Assembly: GCA_036395835.1 (NCBI GenBank)
Contig: DASWCW010000072.1
Span: 1-30,127, forward strand
DNA: 30,127 nt
Direction of reading: 5' to 3'
DNA from: AP-16 sp036395835
GTDB taxonomy: Bacteria > Pseudomonadota > Alphaproteobacteria > Rhizobiales > Xanthobacteraceae
The notes under the pieces were generated by a model. That model was not told the origin of the DNA and made no database searches. It worked only from the letters and a program-made list of their open reading frames with translations. Made by a program: the position numbers and the translations under genes. Each line of letters begins with the position of its first letter. Within the stretch, counting starts at the first letter, position 1. This document shows, piece by piece, positions 16,096 to 24,461 of this stretch.

Positions 16096-17109
16096 TCAGC
16101 TGCCCGCTCGCAGGCCGAAAGCCTCGGCCAGGAGCTCGTAGCAGCGTTTTCGCGCGGCGTGGTCGTAAATGGCACTCGCGACCATCACTTCGTCGGCACC
16201 GGTCGATTCGATCAGGGGCGTGAGGCGATCGATCACGGCTTGCTTGGTGCCGACGAACAGCCGGGCGCGGTTGCGCGAGATCTTCTCCCGGTCGGCCGGC
16301 GTATAGGGATATGCGGCAGCTTCCTGCGGGCTCGCCAACGGCAGATATTCGCCTTTGGACCGACGCAGCGCGTTGAGGTCCAAGGTCGAGGCGAGCCGCT
16401 CGGCTTCCTCTTGCGCGTCCGCGCAAACCACCGCGACGCCCAGGATGGCATAGGGCCGCTCGCGCAGCGTCGAGGGACGGAAATGCTCGCGATAGAATCG
16501 CATCGCCGCCGCAGCATCGTGGGTTGCGAAATGATGCGCGAAGGCGAAGCCCGCCCCGATCGCGGCGGCGAGTTGCGAGCTGTAATCGCTCGAGCCCAAC
16601 AGCCAGATCGGCGGCAGCTTGACGTCGGAAGGCATCGCCCGGACGCCGCGGAACGGATGGCCTTCGGGATAGCCTTTGGTTTCCATCAACAGCAGTTCCT
16701 GCAGCCGCTCCAGAAAATCGTCGTCGGCGCTCCCCTGCTGGCGCATGCGCAAAGCGAGCGAGGTGACCGGGTCGGTTCCGGCTGCCCGGCCGATGCCGAG
16801 ATCGATCCGACCGGGAAACAGCGCCTCCAGCACCTTGAAGCGCTCGGCCACCATCAGCGGCGCATGGTTGGGCAGCATCACGCCGCCGGAGCCGACCCGC
16901 AGTCGTCGGGTTTTCGCCGCGATCTGCCCGATCATGATCTCGGGCGCGGCGCTTGCGATCGAGGCGAGGTTGTGGTGCTCGGCGAGCCAATAGCGCGTAT
17001 AGCCGAGCCGGTCCGCAAGCTCGGCAAGGTCGAGGCTGTTGCGCAGCGCTTGCGTGCCGGAGGAGCCGGACGTCACCGGCGAAAGGTCGAGCACGGAGAG
17101 CGGCACCAT
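16096..17109 (-). CDS. LLM-class flavin-dependent oxidoreductase (YhbW-like)
   Basis: The 337-residue TIM-barrel protein belongs to the luciferase-like monooxygenase family. The start MVPLSVLDLSPV, the segment YWLAEHHN (about 40-47), VGSGGVMLPNHAPLMVAERFKVLEALFPGRIDLGIGRAAGTDP (about 72-114) and GTKQAVIDRL near the C-terminus are typical of the MsnO8/YhbW subgroup. These use reduced FMN, supplied by a separate reductase, to oxygenate substrates, but many members have no known substrate. No good ribosome site precedes ATG 17109. The gene is divergent from the EcsC gene, with 92 bases between the starts, and is followed on the same strand by the frameshifted membrane gene. Confidence 0.88.
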   Translation of the reverse strand: MVPLSVLDLSPVTSGSSGTQALRNSLDLAELADRLGYTRYWLAEHHNLASIASAAPEIMIGQIAAKTRRLRVGSGGVMLPNHAPLMVAERFKVLEALFPGRIDLGIGRAAGTDPVTSLALRMRQQGSADDDFLERLQELLLMETKGYPEGHPFRGVRAMPSDVKLPPIWLLGSSDYSSQLAAAIGAGFAFAHHFATHDAAAAMRFYREHFRPSTLRERPYAILGVAVVCADAQEEAERLASTLDLNALRRSKGEYLPLASPQEAAAYPYTPADREKISRNRARLFVGTKQAVIDRLTPLIESTGADEVMVASAIYDHAARKRCYELLAEAFGLRAGS

Positions 17110-17201
17110 GGCTATGGCGTATCTGCTCGCCTCGGTGCCGTAAACTCTTCGCGGCCGACGTTCGGATGTGCGGATTTCGATCGAGCACCTACATTGCGCC
17201 C

Positions 17202-18038
17202 ATGAGCATGACCGAAGCCGATCTGGCCGCGCTCACGCGCGCCGTGCTGTCGCTCGAGCATCCCGGACTTGCGGCGCGGCTCGCCAATCTGGTCGGCCGC
17301 CCGATCGAGCTCCTGGGCCGGGCGCTCCCCGAGAGCGCCTCGCAGGCGATCGCGGCGGCGACCGCCAAGGGCTTGCAGGCGGCGCTGAAGGTCGCGCTGC
17401 TGACGATCCGGCGCTCCCCCGCGGGCGGCTCGCAATTGCTGCACAGATATCTGGCGATGGCGTCGGGCGCCGCCGGCGGCACCTTCGGGCTTGCCACGCT
17501 GCCGCTGGAGCTTCCGGTTTCCACCATCATCATGCTGCGCTCGATCGCCGAGATCGCGCGCAGCGAGGGCGAGAATCTCTCCGATCCGGAAGCCGCGCTG
17601 TCCTGCGTCCAGGTGTTTGCGCTCGGCGGACGCACCGGCGCGAGCGAGCTCGAAGGCGGTTATTTCGCCGTGCGCGGCATGCTGGCGAAATCGGTGACCG
17701 AGGCCGCCCGCTACATCGCCCAGCGCGGCATCGTCGAGGAGGGGGCGCCGGTGCTGGTGCGGTTTCTCAGCCAAGTGGCGTCGCGGTTCGGCGTCGTGGT
17801 GACGCAAAAGCTCGGCGCGCAGGCAATTCCCGTGATCGGCGCGCTCGGCGGCGCCGCGGTGAACTACGCGTTCATCGAGCATTTCCAGGATATCGCGCGC
17901 GGGCATTTCATCGTGCGCCGGCTCGAGCGCAGCTACGGCAAGGAACTCGTGCGGACGGAATACGAACGGCTGCGGGACGAGATGGCGGGCTCGTCATCCC
18001 CGGATCGAAGCGGCGCGTCCCGGGGATCCATGAGCTGA
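17202..18038 (+). CDS. EcsC family protein
   Basis: The 278-residue protein matches the EcsC family: an N-terminal helical region (VLSLEHPGLAARLANLVGRPIE) and the hydrophobic glycine-rich core GAAGGTFGLATLPLELPVSTIIMLRSIAEIAR (about 88-120). Later come VGA-like segments with a second glycine-rich hydrophobic stretch (AIPVIGALGGAAVNYAFIEHFQ, about 206-227). EcsC is named from the Bacillus ecs ABC-exporter operon, but the protein's activity is unknown. The hydrophobic core suggests membrane association. ATG 17202 or 17208 are both possible; no clear ribosome site is visible. The last 15 or so residues and the stop come from a palindromic repeat (17992-18089) that overlaps the end of the gene. 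Confidence 0.85.
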   Translation: MSMTEADLAALTRAVLSLEHPGLAARLANLVGRPIELLGRALPESASQAIAAATAKGLQAALKVALLTIRRSPAGGSQLLHRYLAMASGAAGGTFGLATLPLELPVSTIIMLRSIAEIARSEGENLSDPEAALSCVQVFALGGRTGASELEGGYFAVRGMLAKSVTEAARYIAQRGIVEEGAPVLVRFLSQVASRFGVVVTQKLGAQAIPVIGALGGAAVNYAFIEHFQDIARGHFIVRRLERSYGKELVRTEYERLRDEMAGSSSPDRSGASRGSMS

Positions 18039-18089
18039 GTTCAGTCCGGCAATACCTGGATGGCCGGGACAAGCCCGGCCCAGACGGCG
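17992..18089. repeat. Palindromic intergenic repeat overlapping the EcsC 3' end
   Basis: TCATCCCCGG and CCGGGGATCCATGA pair around GATCGAAGCGGCGCGT-like sequence. GGCCGGG/CCCGGCC form a second short palindrome at 18062-18080. The reverse complement of the first half resembles the right half of the 7444-7555 repeat (TCATGGATCC followed by CGG). Both look like members of a dispersed family common in Bradyrhizobium-type genomes. This copy provides the end of the EcsC coding sequence. Confidence 0.6.
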
Positions 18090-18146
18090 TAAGATCGCCC
18101 TCCCACCGCCCCATCCTCCGGGCCCGAGCATCCCCAAGGCTAAACC

Positions 18147-18926
18147 ATGGATCTTCATCTCGACGGCAAGAACGTGCTGATCACCGGCGGCTCGAAGGGC
18201 ATCGGCCGCGCCGCCGCCGAAGCTCTGGCGAGCGAAGGCTGCAATCTGATCCTGGTCGCGCGCACCCAGAAGGACCTCGACGCGGCCAAAGCGGCGCTGC
18301 TCGCAAAATTCAACACAAGGGTCGAGACGGTCGCGGCGGACCTCTCCGAGGGCCGCAACGTAGATCGGCTCGCGAAGCAATTCCCCGATGTCGATATCCT
18401 GGTGAACAACGCCGGCGCCATTCCGGGCGGCAACCTCATCGAGATCGACGAGCCGAAATGGCGCGCCGCCTGGGACCTCAAGGTGTTCGGCTACATCAAC
18501 ATGTGCCGCGCCTATTACGGGCTGATGAAGACGAAGAAATCCGGCGTGATCGTCAACGTGATCGGCGCCGCGGCGCAGACCCGCGATCCCGGCTACATCT
18601 GCGGCGTCGCCGGCAATGCGGCGCTCGCCGCATTCTCGCAATCGCTCGGTCATGCCAGCGTGCAGGACGGCGTGCGGGTGGTGGCGATTCATCCCGGACC
18701 CGTCGCGACCGATCGCCTGGTGACGCTGTTGCGCAAGCGCGCGCAGGATCGCTCCGGCGATCCGGAGAGCTGGCGCGAGCTGACGAAATCCATGCCGTTC
18801 GGACGCCCCGCCAAGCCGGAAGAGATCGGCGCGATGATCGCGTTCCTGGCTTCCGACCGCTCCGGCTATACCAGCGGCTCGGTGGTCACCATCGACGCCG
18901 GCCTTTCGGCGCGCGCCGCTTCCTGA
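18147..18926 (+). CDS. SDR-family protein lacking a readable YxxxK motif
   Basis: The 259-residue protein has a clear Rossmann fold: cofactor loop TGGSKGIG (13-20), AADLSE (64-69), NNAG (87-90) and the C-terminal PFGRPAKPEEIGAMIAFLASDRSGYTSGSVVTIDAG. At the catalytic position, where classical SDRs have YxxSK, it reads ICGVAGNAALAAF. The Tyr and Lys align to Gly153 and Asn157, and the nearest Tyr is 150 with no Lys four residues on. It may bind NAD(P) and use another mechanism, or belong to a subgroup with a GNAAL signature. It is followed after 11 bases by the alpha/beta hydrolase gene, so the two probably form an operon acting on related substrates. Confidence 0.85.
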   Translation: MDLHLDGKNVLITGGSKGIGRAAAEALASEGCNLILVARTQKDLDAAKAALLAKFNTRVETVAADLSEGRNVDRLAKQFPDVDILVNNAGAIPGGNLIEIDEPKWRAAWDLKVFGYINMCRAYYGLMKTKKSGVIVNVIGAAAQTRDPGYICGVAGNAALAAFSQSLGHASVQDGVRVVAIHPGPVATDRLVTLLRKRAQDRSGDPESWRELTKSMPFGRPAKPEEIGAMIAFLASDRSGYTSGSVVTIDAGLSARAAS

Positions 18927-18937
18927 AGGAAATCACC

Positions 18938-19816
18938 ATGCCGCATCTGACGACCGACGACGGTATCAAGCTTTATTACGAGGAGACCGGGGCCGGCGCG
19001 CCGGTCGTGTTCGTGCACGAATTTGCCGGCGACACGCGCTCCTGGGAGCCGCAGGTCCGCGAGCTCGGCCGCACCTACCGCTGCATCGCGTACAATGCGC
19101 GCGGTTATCCGCCCTCCGACGTCCCGGGCGACGTGAAATTCTATTCGCAGGACCGGGCCCGCGACGACATCCGCGCCGTGCTCGATGCGCTGAAGATCGA
19201 CAAGGCGCATGTCGTCGGCCTCTCGATGGGCGGCTTTGCCAGCCTGCATTTCGGCCTCGCGTATGCTGAGCGCGCCCGCTCGATCGTGGTCGCCGGCTGC
19301 GGCTATGGCGCGGCGCCGGATATGCGCAAGCAATTCGCCGAGGAAGCCGAGGCCTCGGCCAAGCGCATCGAGGGGCTCGGCATGAGCAAGGCCGCCGAGG
19401 GCTATGCGCTGGGGCCGACGCGCGTGCAGTATCAGAACAAGGATCCGCGCGGCTGGCGGGAGTTCGCCGACCAGCTCGGGGGGCATTCGACGCAAGGCTC
19501 GGCGCTGACCTTGCGGGGCGTGCAGAAGGCGCGCCCCTCGCTCTACGATCTGACCGACAAGATGCGGGCGATGCGGGTGCCCACTTTGGTCATGACCGGG
19601 GACGAGGATTGGCCGTGCCTCGAGCCGGGCCTGCTGATGAAGCGCACCATCGCGACGGCGGCGCTGGTGGTGATGCCGAACGCCGGGCACGGCATCAATC
19701 TGGAGGATCCGGCCGTGTTCAACCGGCATCTTGCGGATTTCTTCCAGACCGTGGACGCCGGCCGCTGGCCGACCCGCGACCCGCGCGCCCTGACCGGCGC
19801 CATCCTGGGGCGGTGA
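18938..19816 (+). CDS. Alpha/beta hydrolase
   Basis: The 292-residue protein has the catalytic triad of the fold: S96 in GLSMGG (94-99), D222 in TGDED (220-224) and H251 in NAGHGIN (248-254). The oxyanion region is HEFAG at 27-31, where many relatives have HGxxG. It hydrolyses an ester, lactone or C-C bond; the substrate is unknown. AAGGA precedes ATG 18938, and the gene starts 11 bases after the SDR stop. It is the last clearly chromosomal-style (high-GC) gene before composition changes. A 7-bp hairpin (CTCTTCC 19844-19850, GGAAGAG 19863-19869) lies just downstream but lacks a T-run. Confidence 0.9.
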   Translation: MPHLTTDDGIKLYYEETGAGAPVVFVHEFAGDTRSWEPQVRELGRTYRCIAYNARGYPPSDVPGDVKFYSQDRARDDIRAVLDALKIDKAHVVGLSMGGFASLHFGLAYAERARSIVVAGCGYGAAPDMRKQFAEEAEASAKRIEGLGMSKAAEGYALGPTRVQYQNKDPRGWREFADQLGGHSTQGSALTLRGVQKARPSLYDLTDKMRAMRVPTLVMTGDEDWPCLEPGLLMKRTIATAALVVMPNAGHGINLEDPAVFNRHLADFFQTVDAGRWPTRDPRALTGAILGR

Positions 19817-20034
19817 GGAAATGCTGAGCGGCTTGGCAAACCTCTCTTCCTTCCGGAGGAGCGGAAGAGGGCACTTGCCCCATACACGGCAGCATCGCCA
19901 GGCCTTTCGGTGACAAGATCTGCCGCAAACTGCCTGGGGATGGCACGGACCGTTAGTCTCATTTTAAGCCTTCCAAGAGCGATGGATACCCTTGTAGAGT
20001 ACCCTTGCCGCAACTCGTAGTCGGGGGCAATAAC
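19817..20034. other. Left border of the low-GC island and leader of the helicase gene
   Basis: Composition shifts within these 218 bases from GC-rich near 19820 to AT-richer after about 19950. A hairpin (19844-19869) is near the hydrolase end. TACCCTTG occurs twice as a direct repeat (19987-19994 and 20000-20007) and might be an operator. No gene, integrase site or clear sigma-70 promoter was recognised. The GGGGG at about 20023-20027 is the likely ribosome site for GTG 20035. Confidence 0.4.
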
Positions 20035-22779
20035 GTGCCGAATAGCTCTGATGTGCCCAAAACCTCTAGCTTTATCAGCCATATCTGCGCATATTTTCGT
20101 GACTTCTTGGATACCGATTTTCGCCGCCAGAGAACGCCAAAACGATCGATTGGCCTTAAAGACCAACGCGGCAACTTGACCGGCATTTTCATCGCAAAAT
20201 ATCCAGAGCTGGTGTTTGATCTCTGCGAGGCTCTCGCCAAGCCAACCGAGACGGCGAAGGGTTTCACATTCACGGTTGGTCGCGGCAAGTATCGCAGCCG
20301 AATAAGCCGCGATGTTATGGCGGTTATCGATCGGCATGTTACAGCCCTTGAAGGAGAAGCTCTTGCCAATCTCGGCGATCAAGTCAAAACAACTGCTCGC
20401 GAGTTGCGTGAGAGAGTGCAGAATGATCCCGAAACATACCGCGAAGCTGTCGTTACTGCCCTTCGCAATGGCCTCGTTCATACTGCTCTGAAGCCCCTGC
20501 TTCTTAAACTCGAAAGCTCTCTCAACAGACAGAGTAACGACACCCTTGAAGTAGCGTATGACATCGAGGAAGAACTTGGGGCTCGACTGTTAGCAGACGC
20601 CGAGGAAGCAATTGGCTCCGGCTTAGCAACAGCAATCGTCGAAAATAGATTCGATGAAGTAGATGCTGTTATCGAAGACGTCCTTGACGTGGAGACAATC
20701 CGGCGGCGCATCGCTACTTATTTTGAGACGTTCAGAGCGACTTCTTTTTTCGACGAGTTACACGAGTTGGGGTCGACCCTTAAGCTCCGAGAGAATTTCG
20801 AGATCTACCTCTATGTGGGCGCACTTCACCACAATCGAGTAGTGTATCCGCTGTTTTATATTCCAATAGACGTTTCACTTGAGGGCAGCTTGTTCCGCAT
20901 CACAGCGGACCGTCAAATCTATGTCAACAAAAGGGCTGTTGAATATGCCGCTCAAGAAACGGCTCGGGAGCTTGATCGTCCGATTCCCTTAACAGTCAAG
21001 GAACGGATCCTTTATCTTGATGACGGCGACAGTTTCGCCGAGGTTATGCAAAGTCTCATTGATCATTGGTGCGCGGAACTCGCGCTGAAGCCACCCATTA
21101 ATCTTTCCAGTCCAGTAGACCAGAAGGCGCACCGTAGTCAGCTCGCAATTACGAACGCTCTGCATTTTGCAGCATTTGACAAAGCTGACGAGTCTCTTTT
21201 GAACGATTATGAGGAACTCATGGCGTTTCTGGGGTCCGATTCTGGACCGGCAGCAGACTTCCGGGAAATCGTTTCTGGATTTCTTTCTAAGGACCCTGTC
21301 AACGTCAATGCCGAAATTGACCGGGACTGGTCAAGTACGCCAATCGAAGGCAGGCTAGTTTTCCAAAGCCCCGTACCGTTAAATGAGGAACAGCGCAAGA
21401 TTCTCGCCGCCCTACACCATAAGAATGCGCGATTCCTATCGATCGAGGGCCCGCCTGGGACAGGCAAGTCTCATACCATTACCGCAATCGTGTTCCAGGC
21501 AATTTTGAATGGCCAAAATGTATTGGTTTTGAGCGACAAGCCGGAAGCTTTAGATGTGGTCGAAGATAAGCTAAACGAAGTAATCAATTCCGTACGGTTC
21601 GACCAAGATTTCCAAAACCCGATTCTGAGACTGGGTCGATCACAAAGCAGCTACGGCCGCATCTTAACCAATCAGTCTATCGAGGCCATCAAGGCACACC
21701 ACAGAGCTAGCTCGGCATCCGAAGGGAAGCTGGCTACCGAGATACGTGATGAGGAAAATCGTGTATCGGATGCGATTAAGATGCTGACAGACCAAGCTTG
21801 CAAGATCAAGTTGAAGGATGTTTACGAATTTCATAAATGCGAGGATCGGGTAGCATCCGCGCTTGACGATCCCGAGCGGTGCGTAACCAACGAAGCTGTT
21901 TTTGAGGCCTTAGACGCTGCGGCATCTATTAGTAATCTTTTTAGCAGTTACAATGGCCGCGCGTTGAAGATATTACGGGCAGTGTCCAGACGCGTAGATC
22001 TTGAGGATTTAGAAGCCTTTCTGCAGGTTCAACCCGCATTTGCTGAGGTCGGGATGCCTTCTGATGCTGACCTCTTGGCCATGCGCCTCTTCTCTAATTT
22101 CGAAATCGGAGATTTAGAAACGTTGCACGTTTTTATTTCCGAATATCAGACTGCTCGTTGGCCGCTCGTTGGGCACCTATTCACGCGGAAGCGAATTCGA
22201 GCCCTCAATGCTAGCCTCGGTTCCGAACTGGCGATAGTTAACGCTCTTCATGCCCATCTGCGTGTTTCCGAGCTGGAGCGGGCGCATGCCGCTTTTTCAA
22301 AATTGTCAGCTACCCTTACGAGGAGCGGTGTGCCCGGCGACCTTCATGCCATTCTGTTCCAGCAGGCCATTGAAGGTTTGGAGCCCGTTCCGCAGGAAAC
22401 TATACCCAATCTTGAGCGCATTGCTCGTATTCGTTTCGCGATTGAGCAGCATCCAGACATAATGAATGCAGTCGGTCTGCATCGACACTCAGTAGACAAC
22501 TGGGCGCAAGCAGCATCGAATGCGCAGGCGAAGCGCCTACGTGAGGTCATGGCCTATGCCTCTCGTTACAAGCAAATCCATGACGCGTTCCGAGATATCC
22601 CATCGGTTGATTACGCGGGAGATAAGGCTCGGCTGGAAAGCCTCCATGCCCAGCGTCTTGCTCACACTCTTGACGAGCGCGTGATTGATTTCGCTGAGAA
22701 CACAGGAATCTTTCAAGATCGATTCGAGACATCATCCGTAAAAAGCAACGGTTCCCTCGCGAAGTGTTTACAACTCTGA
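20035..22779 (+). CDS. Superfamily 1 helicase (COG1112-like), N-terminal part with Walker A; first part of a frameshifted gene
   Basis: These 914 residues end at a TGA at 22777-22779, inside what looks like one larger protein. Residues 1 to about 455 are an N-terminal region I do not recognise, mixed helix and strand (PNSSDVPKTSSFISHICAY at the start). Then come LNEEQRKILAAL, the Q-like motif, and Walker A GPPGTGKSHT (472-481, Lys 478). A long helical insertion (about 540-900) precedes the stop. DNA is clearly AT-richer with different codon choice from neighbours. I chose GTG 20035 over TTG 20005 because a GGGGG site lies seven bases before it. The helicase motifs II-VI are in the next frame, starting 16 bases before this one ends. 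Confidence 0.8.
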   Translation: MPNSSDVPKTSSFISHICAYFRDFLDTDFRRQRTPKRSIGLKDQRGNLTGIFIAKYPELVFDLCEALAKPTETAKGFTFTVGRGKYRSRISRDVMAVIDRHVTALEGEALANLGDQVKTTARELRERVQNDPETYREAVVTALRNGLVHTALKPLLLKLESSLNRQSNDTLEVAYDIEEELGARLLADAEEAIGSGLATAIVENRFDEVDAVIEDVLDVETIRRRIATYFETFRATSFFDELHELGSTLKLRENFEIYLYVGALHHNRVVYPLFYIPIDVSLEGSLFRITADRQIYVNKRAVEYAAQETARELDRPIPLTVKERILYLDDGDSFAEVMQSLIDHWCAELALKPPINLSSPVDQKAHRSQLAITNALHFAAFDKADESLLNDYEELMAFLGSDSGPAADFREIVSGFLSKDPVNVNAEIDRDWSSTPIEGRLVFQSPVPLNEEQRKILAALHHKNARFLSIEGPPGTGKSHTITAIVFQAILNGQNVLVLSDKPEALDVVEDKLNEVINSVRFDQDFQNPILRLGRSQSSYGRILTNQSIEAIKAHHRASSASEGKLATEIRDEENRVSDAIKMLTDQACKIKLKDVYEFHKCEDRVASALDDPERCVTNEAVFEALDAAASISNLFSSYNGRALKILRAVSRRVDLEDLEAFLQVQPAFAEVGMPSDADLLAMRLFSNFEIGDLETLHVFISEYQTARWPLVGHLFTRKRIRALNASLGSELAIVNALHAHLRVSELERAHAAFSKLSATLTRSGVPGDLHAILFQQAIEGLEPVPQETIPNLERIARIRFAIEQHPDIMNAVGLHRHSVDNWAQAASNAQAKRLREVMAYASRYKQIHDAFRDIPSVDYAGDKARLESLHAQRLAHTLDERVIDFAENTGIFQDRFETSSVKSNGSLAKCLQL

Positions 22780-24461
22780 AGAGGGCATTCCCCTGCGTGA
22801 TTGCGGGTATCCGCGACTATGCAGAGTACGTACCTTTGGAGCAGGGTTTATTCGACATAGTAGTCATTGACGAAGCGAGTCAAGTTTCAATCGCGCAGGC
22901 ATTTCCTGCATTTATTCGGGCAAAAAAGCTTGTGGTGCTGGGCGATCGAAAGCAATTTTCCAACGTCAAGACTGCCACAGCCTCTGTAGAGATCAACAGC
23001 CGCTACACTAACGCTATATTGGAGGAATTTCAACGGCAGCAGACCATTGATGTCAACACCTTGAACAGAATAAAGCTGTTCAATATCAAAACGAGTGTCC
23101 TCGAGTTTGTTGAGAGGATAGCCAATAGTCAAATAATGCTCAAAAAGCATTTTCGCGGCTATCCAGAATTGATTTCGTTTTCATCGAAGACGTTTTATGG
23201 CGGCCAGCTTCAGAGCCTAAAGATACGAGGCTTACCCATCGATGATGTCATCCGGTTCACTGCAGTTGAGAATGACGGCCGCAGTGAAATAAGGAAGAAC
23301 GTGAATTCCGCAGAGTACGAATGTATTGTGGAGGAACTGCGACGTCTGGCCTCCTTTAGCCCTGCGCCTACCGTGGGTATTATCACTCCATTTGCTGAGC
23401 AGCAATCCTTTATCGTGCAGAAGATTGCGACCGTGGCTGACGCAGAGACTCTCCATAATATTCTTCGCCTAAAAATAATGACCTTTGATAGCTGCCAGGG
23501 AGAAGAGCGAGACGTGATCATCTATTCAATGGTCGCTACACCGCAGCAAGACAAACTGTCCTACATTTTTCCTAAATCATTGGCTGACGCCGACGAAGTT
23601 GACCATGCCTTGCGTCTTCAGCGCTTGAACGTAGGATTTAGCCGCGCCAAGGAGCGAATACACATTTTCCATTCGCAGCCTTTGGAGGCATATCGCAGCG
23701 CCGTTGGAAAGGCGATAGCGCATTACAGGGACCAGCTAGTGATCGCGCGTAGACGGCCTGACGTTAGAGATACCGATCAGACCTCTCCAATGGAGGCGCG
23801 GGTACTTAAGTGGTTAGGCCAAACATTGTTCGTCCAACGACTAGGTGACCTTGTGGAAATCGATGCTCAGTTCGAACTTGGCACTTATCTGCGTCAAATC
23901 GATCCACGATACAGACATCCCGCATACCGGGTGGATTTCCTGATCAAGGTGCAATCCAGACGAGGCCCCATTAATATCATCCTGGAGTACGACGGCTTTA
24001 GGGAACACTTTACCCATCTGGACGGTGTAAATGCGACGAATTTTAGTGACTACAGGCCAGAGGACGTAGAGCGGCAAAAAATTCTGGAGGGTTACGGGTA
24101 TCGGTTCCTGCGTATCAATCGTTTCAACCTCGGGCGAGACCCCGTGAGAACGCTGGACGTGCGGCTGTTGACCCTGGCCAGCGAGGCAATTAAGGATGTC
24201 CAATCCCATGAGATCGTGCGGAGCGTAAAAGAGACCGCCGAGGCGATAGTGGCGGGCAAAAAGAAAGCCTGCCCAGCCTGCGGTGAGGTCAAGGATCTAA
24301 AAGAGTTCCAGGACGCTAGTATCAAATCGGGCATAGGGCGGAAATGTCGTTCCTGCAAAGAGAGAGGAGACACTGTCGGATCTGAAACCGAAGTCGTGAA
24401 ACCCAATCTCGTCACCGTCCAGCGAGAACGACCACCAAACGGGCCGCAGCCCCGTTGGTAA
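22764..24461 (+). CDS. SF1 helicase C-terminal part (motifs II-VI) with Vsr/DUF559-like nuclease and four-Cys zinc motif; second part of the split gene
   Basis: This frame is open from 22698; GTG 22764 is its first usable start and has no good ribosome site. It completes the helicase: Walker B VVIDEAS (33-39), motif III LGDRKQ (59-64), motif IV GIITPFAEQQ (205-214), motif V TFDSCQGEERD (240-250) and motif VI LNVGFSRAKERI (288-299). Next is a nuclease-like domain (about 345-455): VDFLI with D391, ILEYDGFREHF with E408, D410 and H415, and RFLRINRFN, the layout of Vsr/DUF559 endonucleases. A zinc motif C503-x2-C506, C528-x2-C531 follows. Joined to 20035-22779 it gives a single protein of about 1475 residues. 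Such helicase-nuclease fusions occur in defence islands; the role here is inferred. Confidence 0.8.
   Translation: MFTTLKRAFPCVIAGIRDYAEYVPLEQGLFDIVVIDEASQVSIAQAFPAFIRAKKLVVLGDRKQFSNVKTATASVEINSRYTNAILEEFQRQQTIDVNTLNRIKLFNIKTSVLEFVERIANSQIMLKKHFRGYPELISFSSKTFYGGQLQSLKIRGLPIDDVIRFTAVENDGRSEIRKNVNSAEYECIVEELRRLASFSPAPTVGIITPFAEQQSFIVQKIATVADAETLHNILRLKIMTFDSCQGEERDVIIYSMVATPQQDKLSYIFPKSLADADEVDHALRLQRLNVGFSRAKERIHIFHSQPLEAYRSAVGKAIAHYRDQLVIARRRPDVRDTDQTSPMEARVLKWLGQTLFVQRLGDLVEIDAQFELGTYLRQIDPRYRHPAYRVDFLIKVQSRRGPINIILEYDGFREHFTHLDGVNATNFSDYRPEDVERQKILEGYGYRFLRINRFNLGRDPVRTLDVRLLTLASEAIKDVQSHEIVRSVKETAEAIVAGKKKACPACGEVKDLKEFQDASIKSGIGRKCRSCKERGDTVGSETEVVKPNLVTVQRERPPNGPQPRW

Noticed and set aside
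15112..17205. Long plus-strand frame opposite the membrane protein and LLM genes
   Set aside because: It is shadow; no domain, and opposite-strand genes are well supported.
17168..19816. 882-codon plus-strand frame across EcsC and the SDR
   Set aside because: It only reaches coding character in the last 292 residues, which are the alpha/beta hydrolase starting at 18938.
20035..24461. Calling the island a described defence system such as Mokosh
   Set aside because: The helicase group is similar in type, but no PLD nuclease or kinase motif is seen, so a named assignment is not supported.
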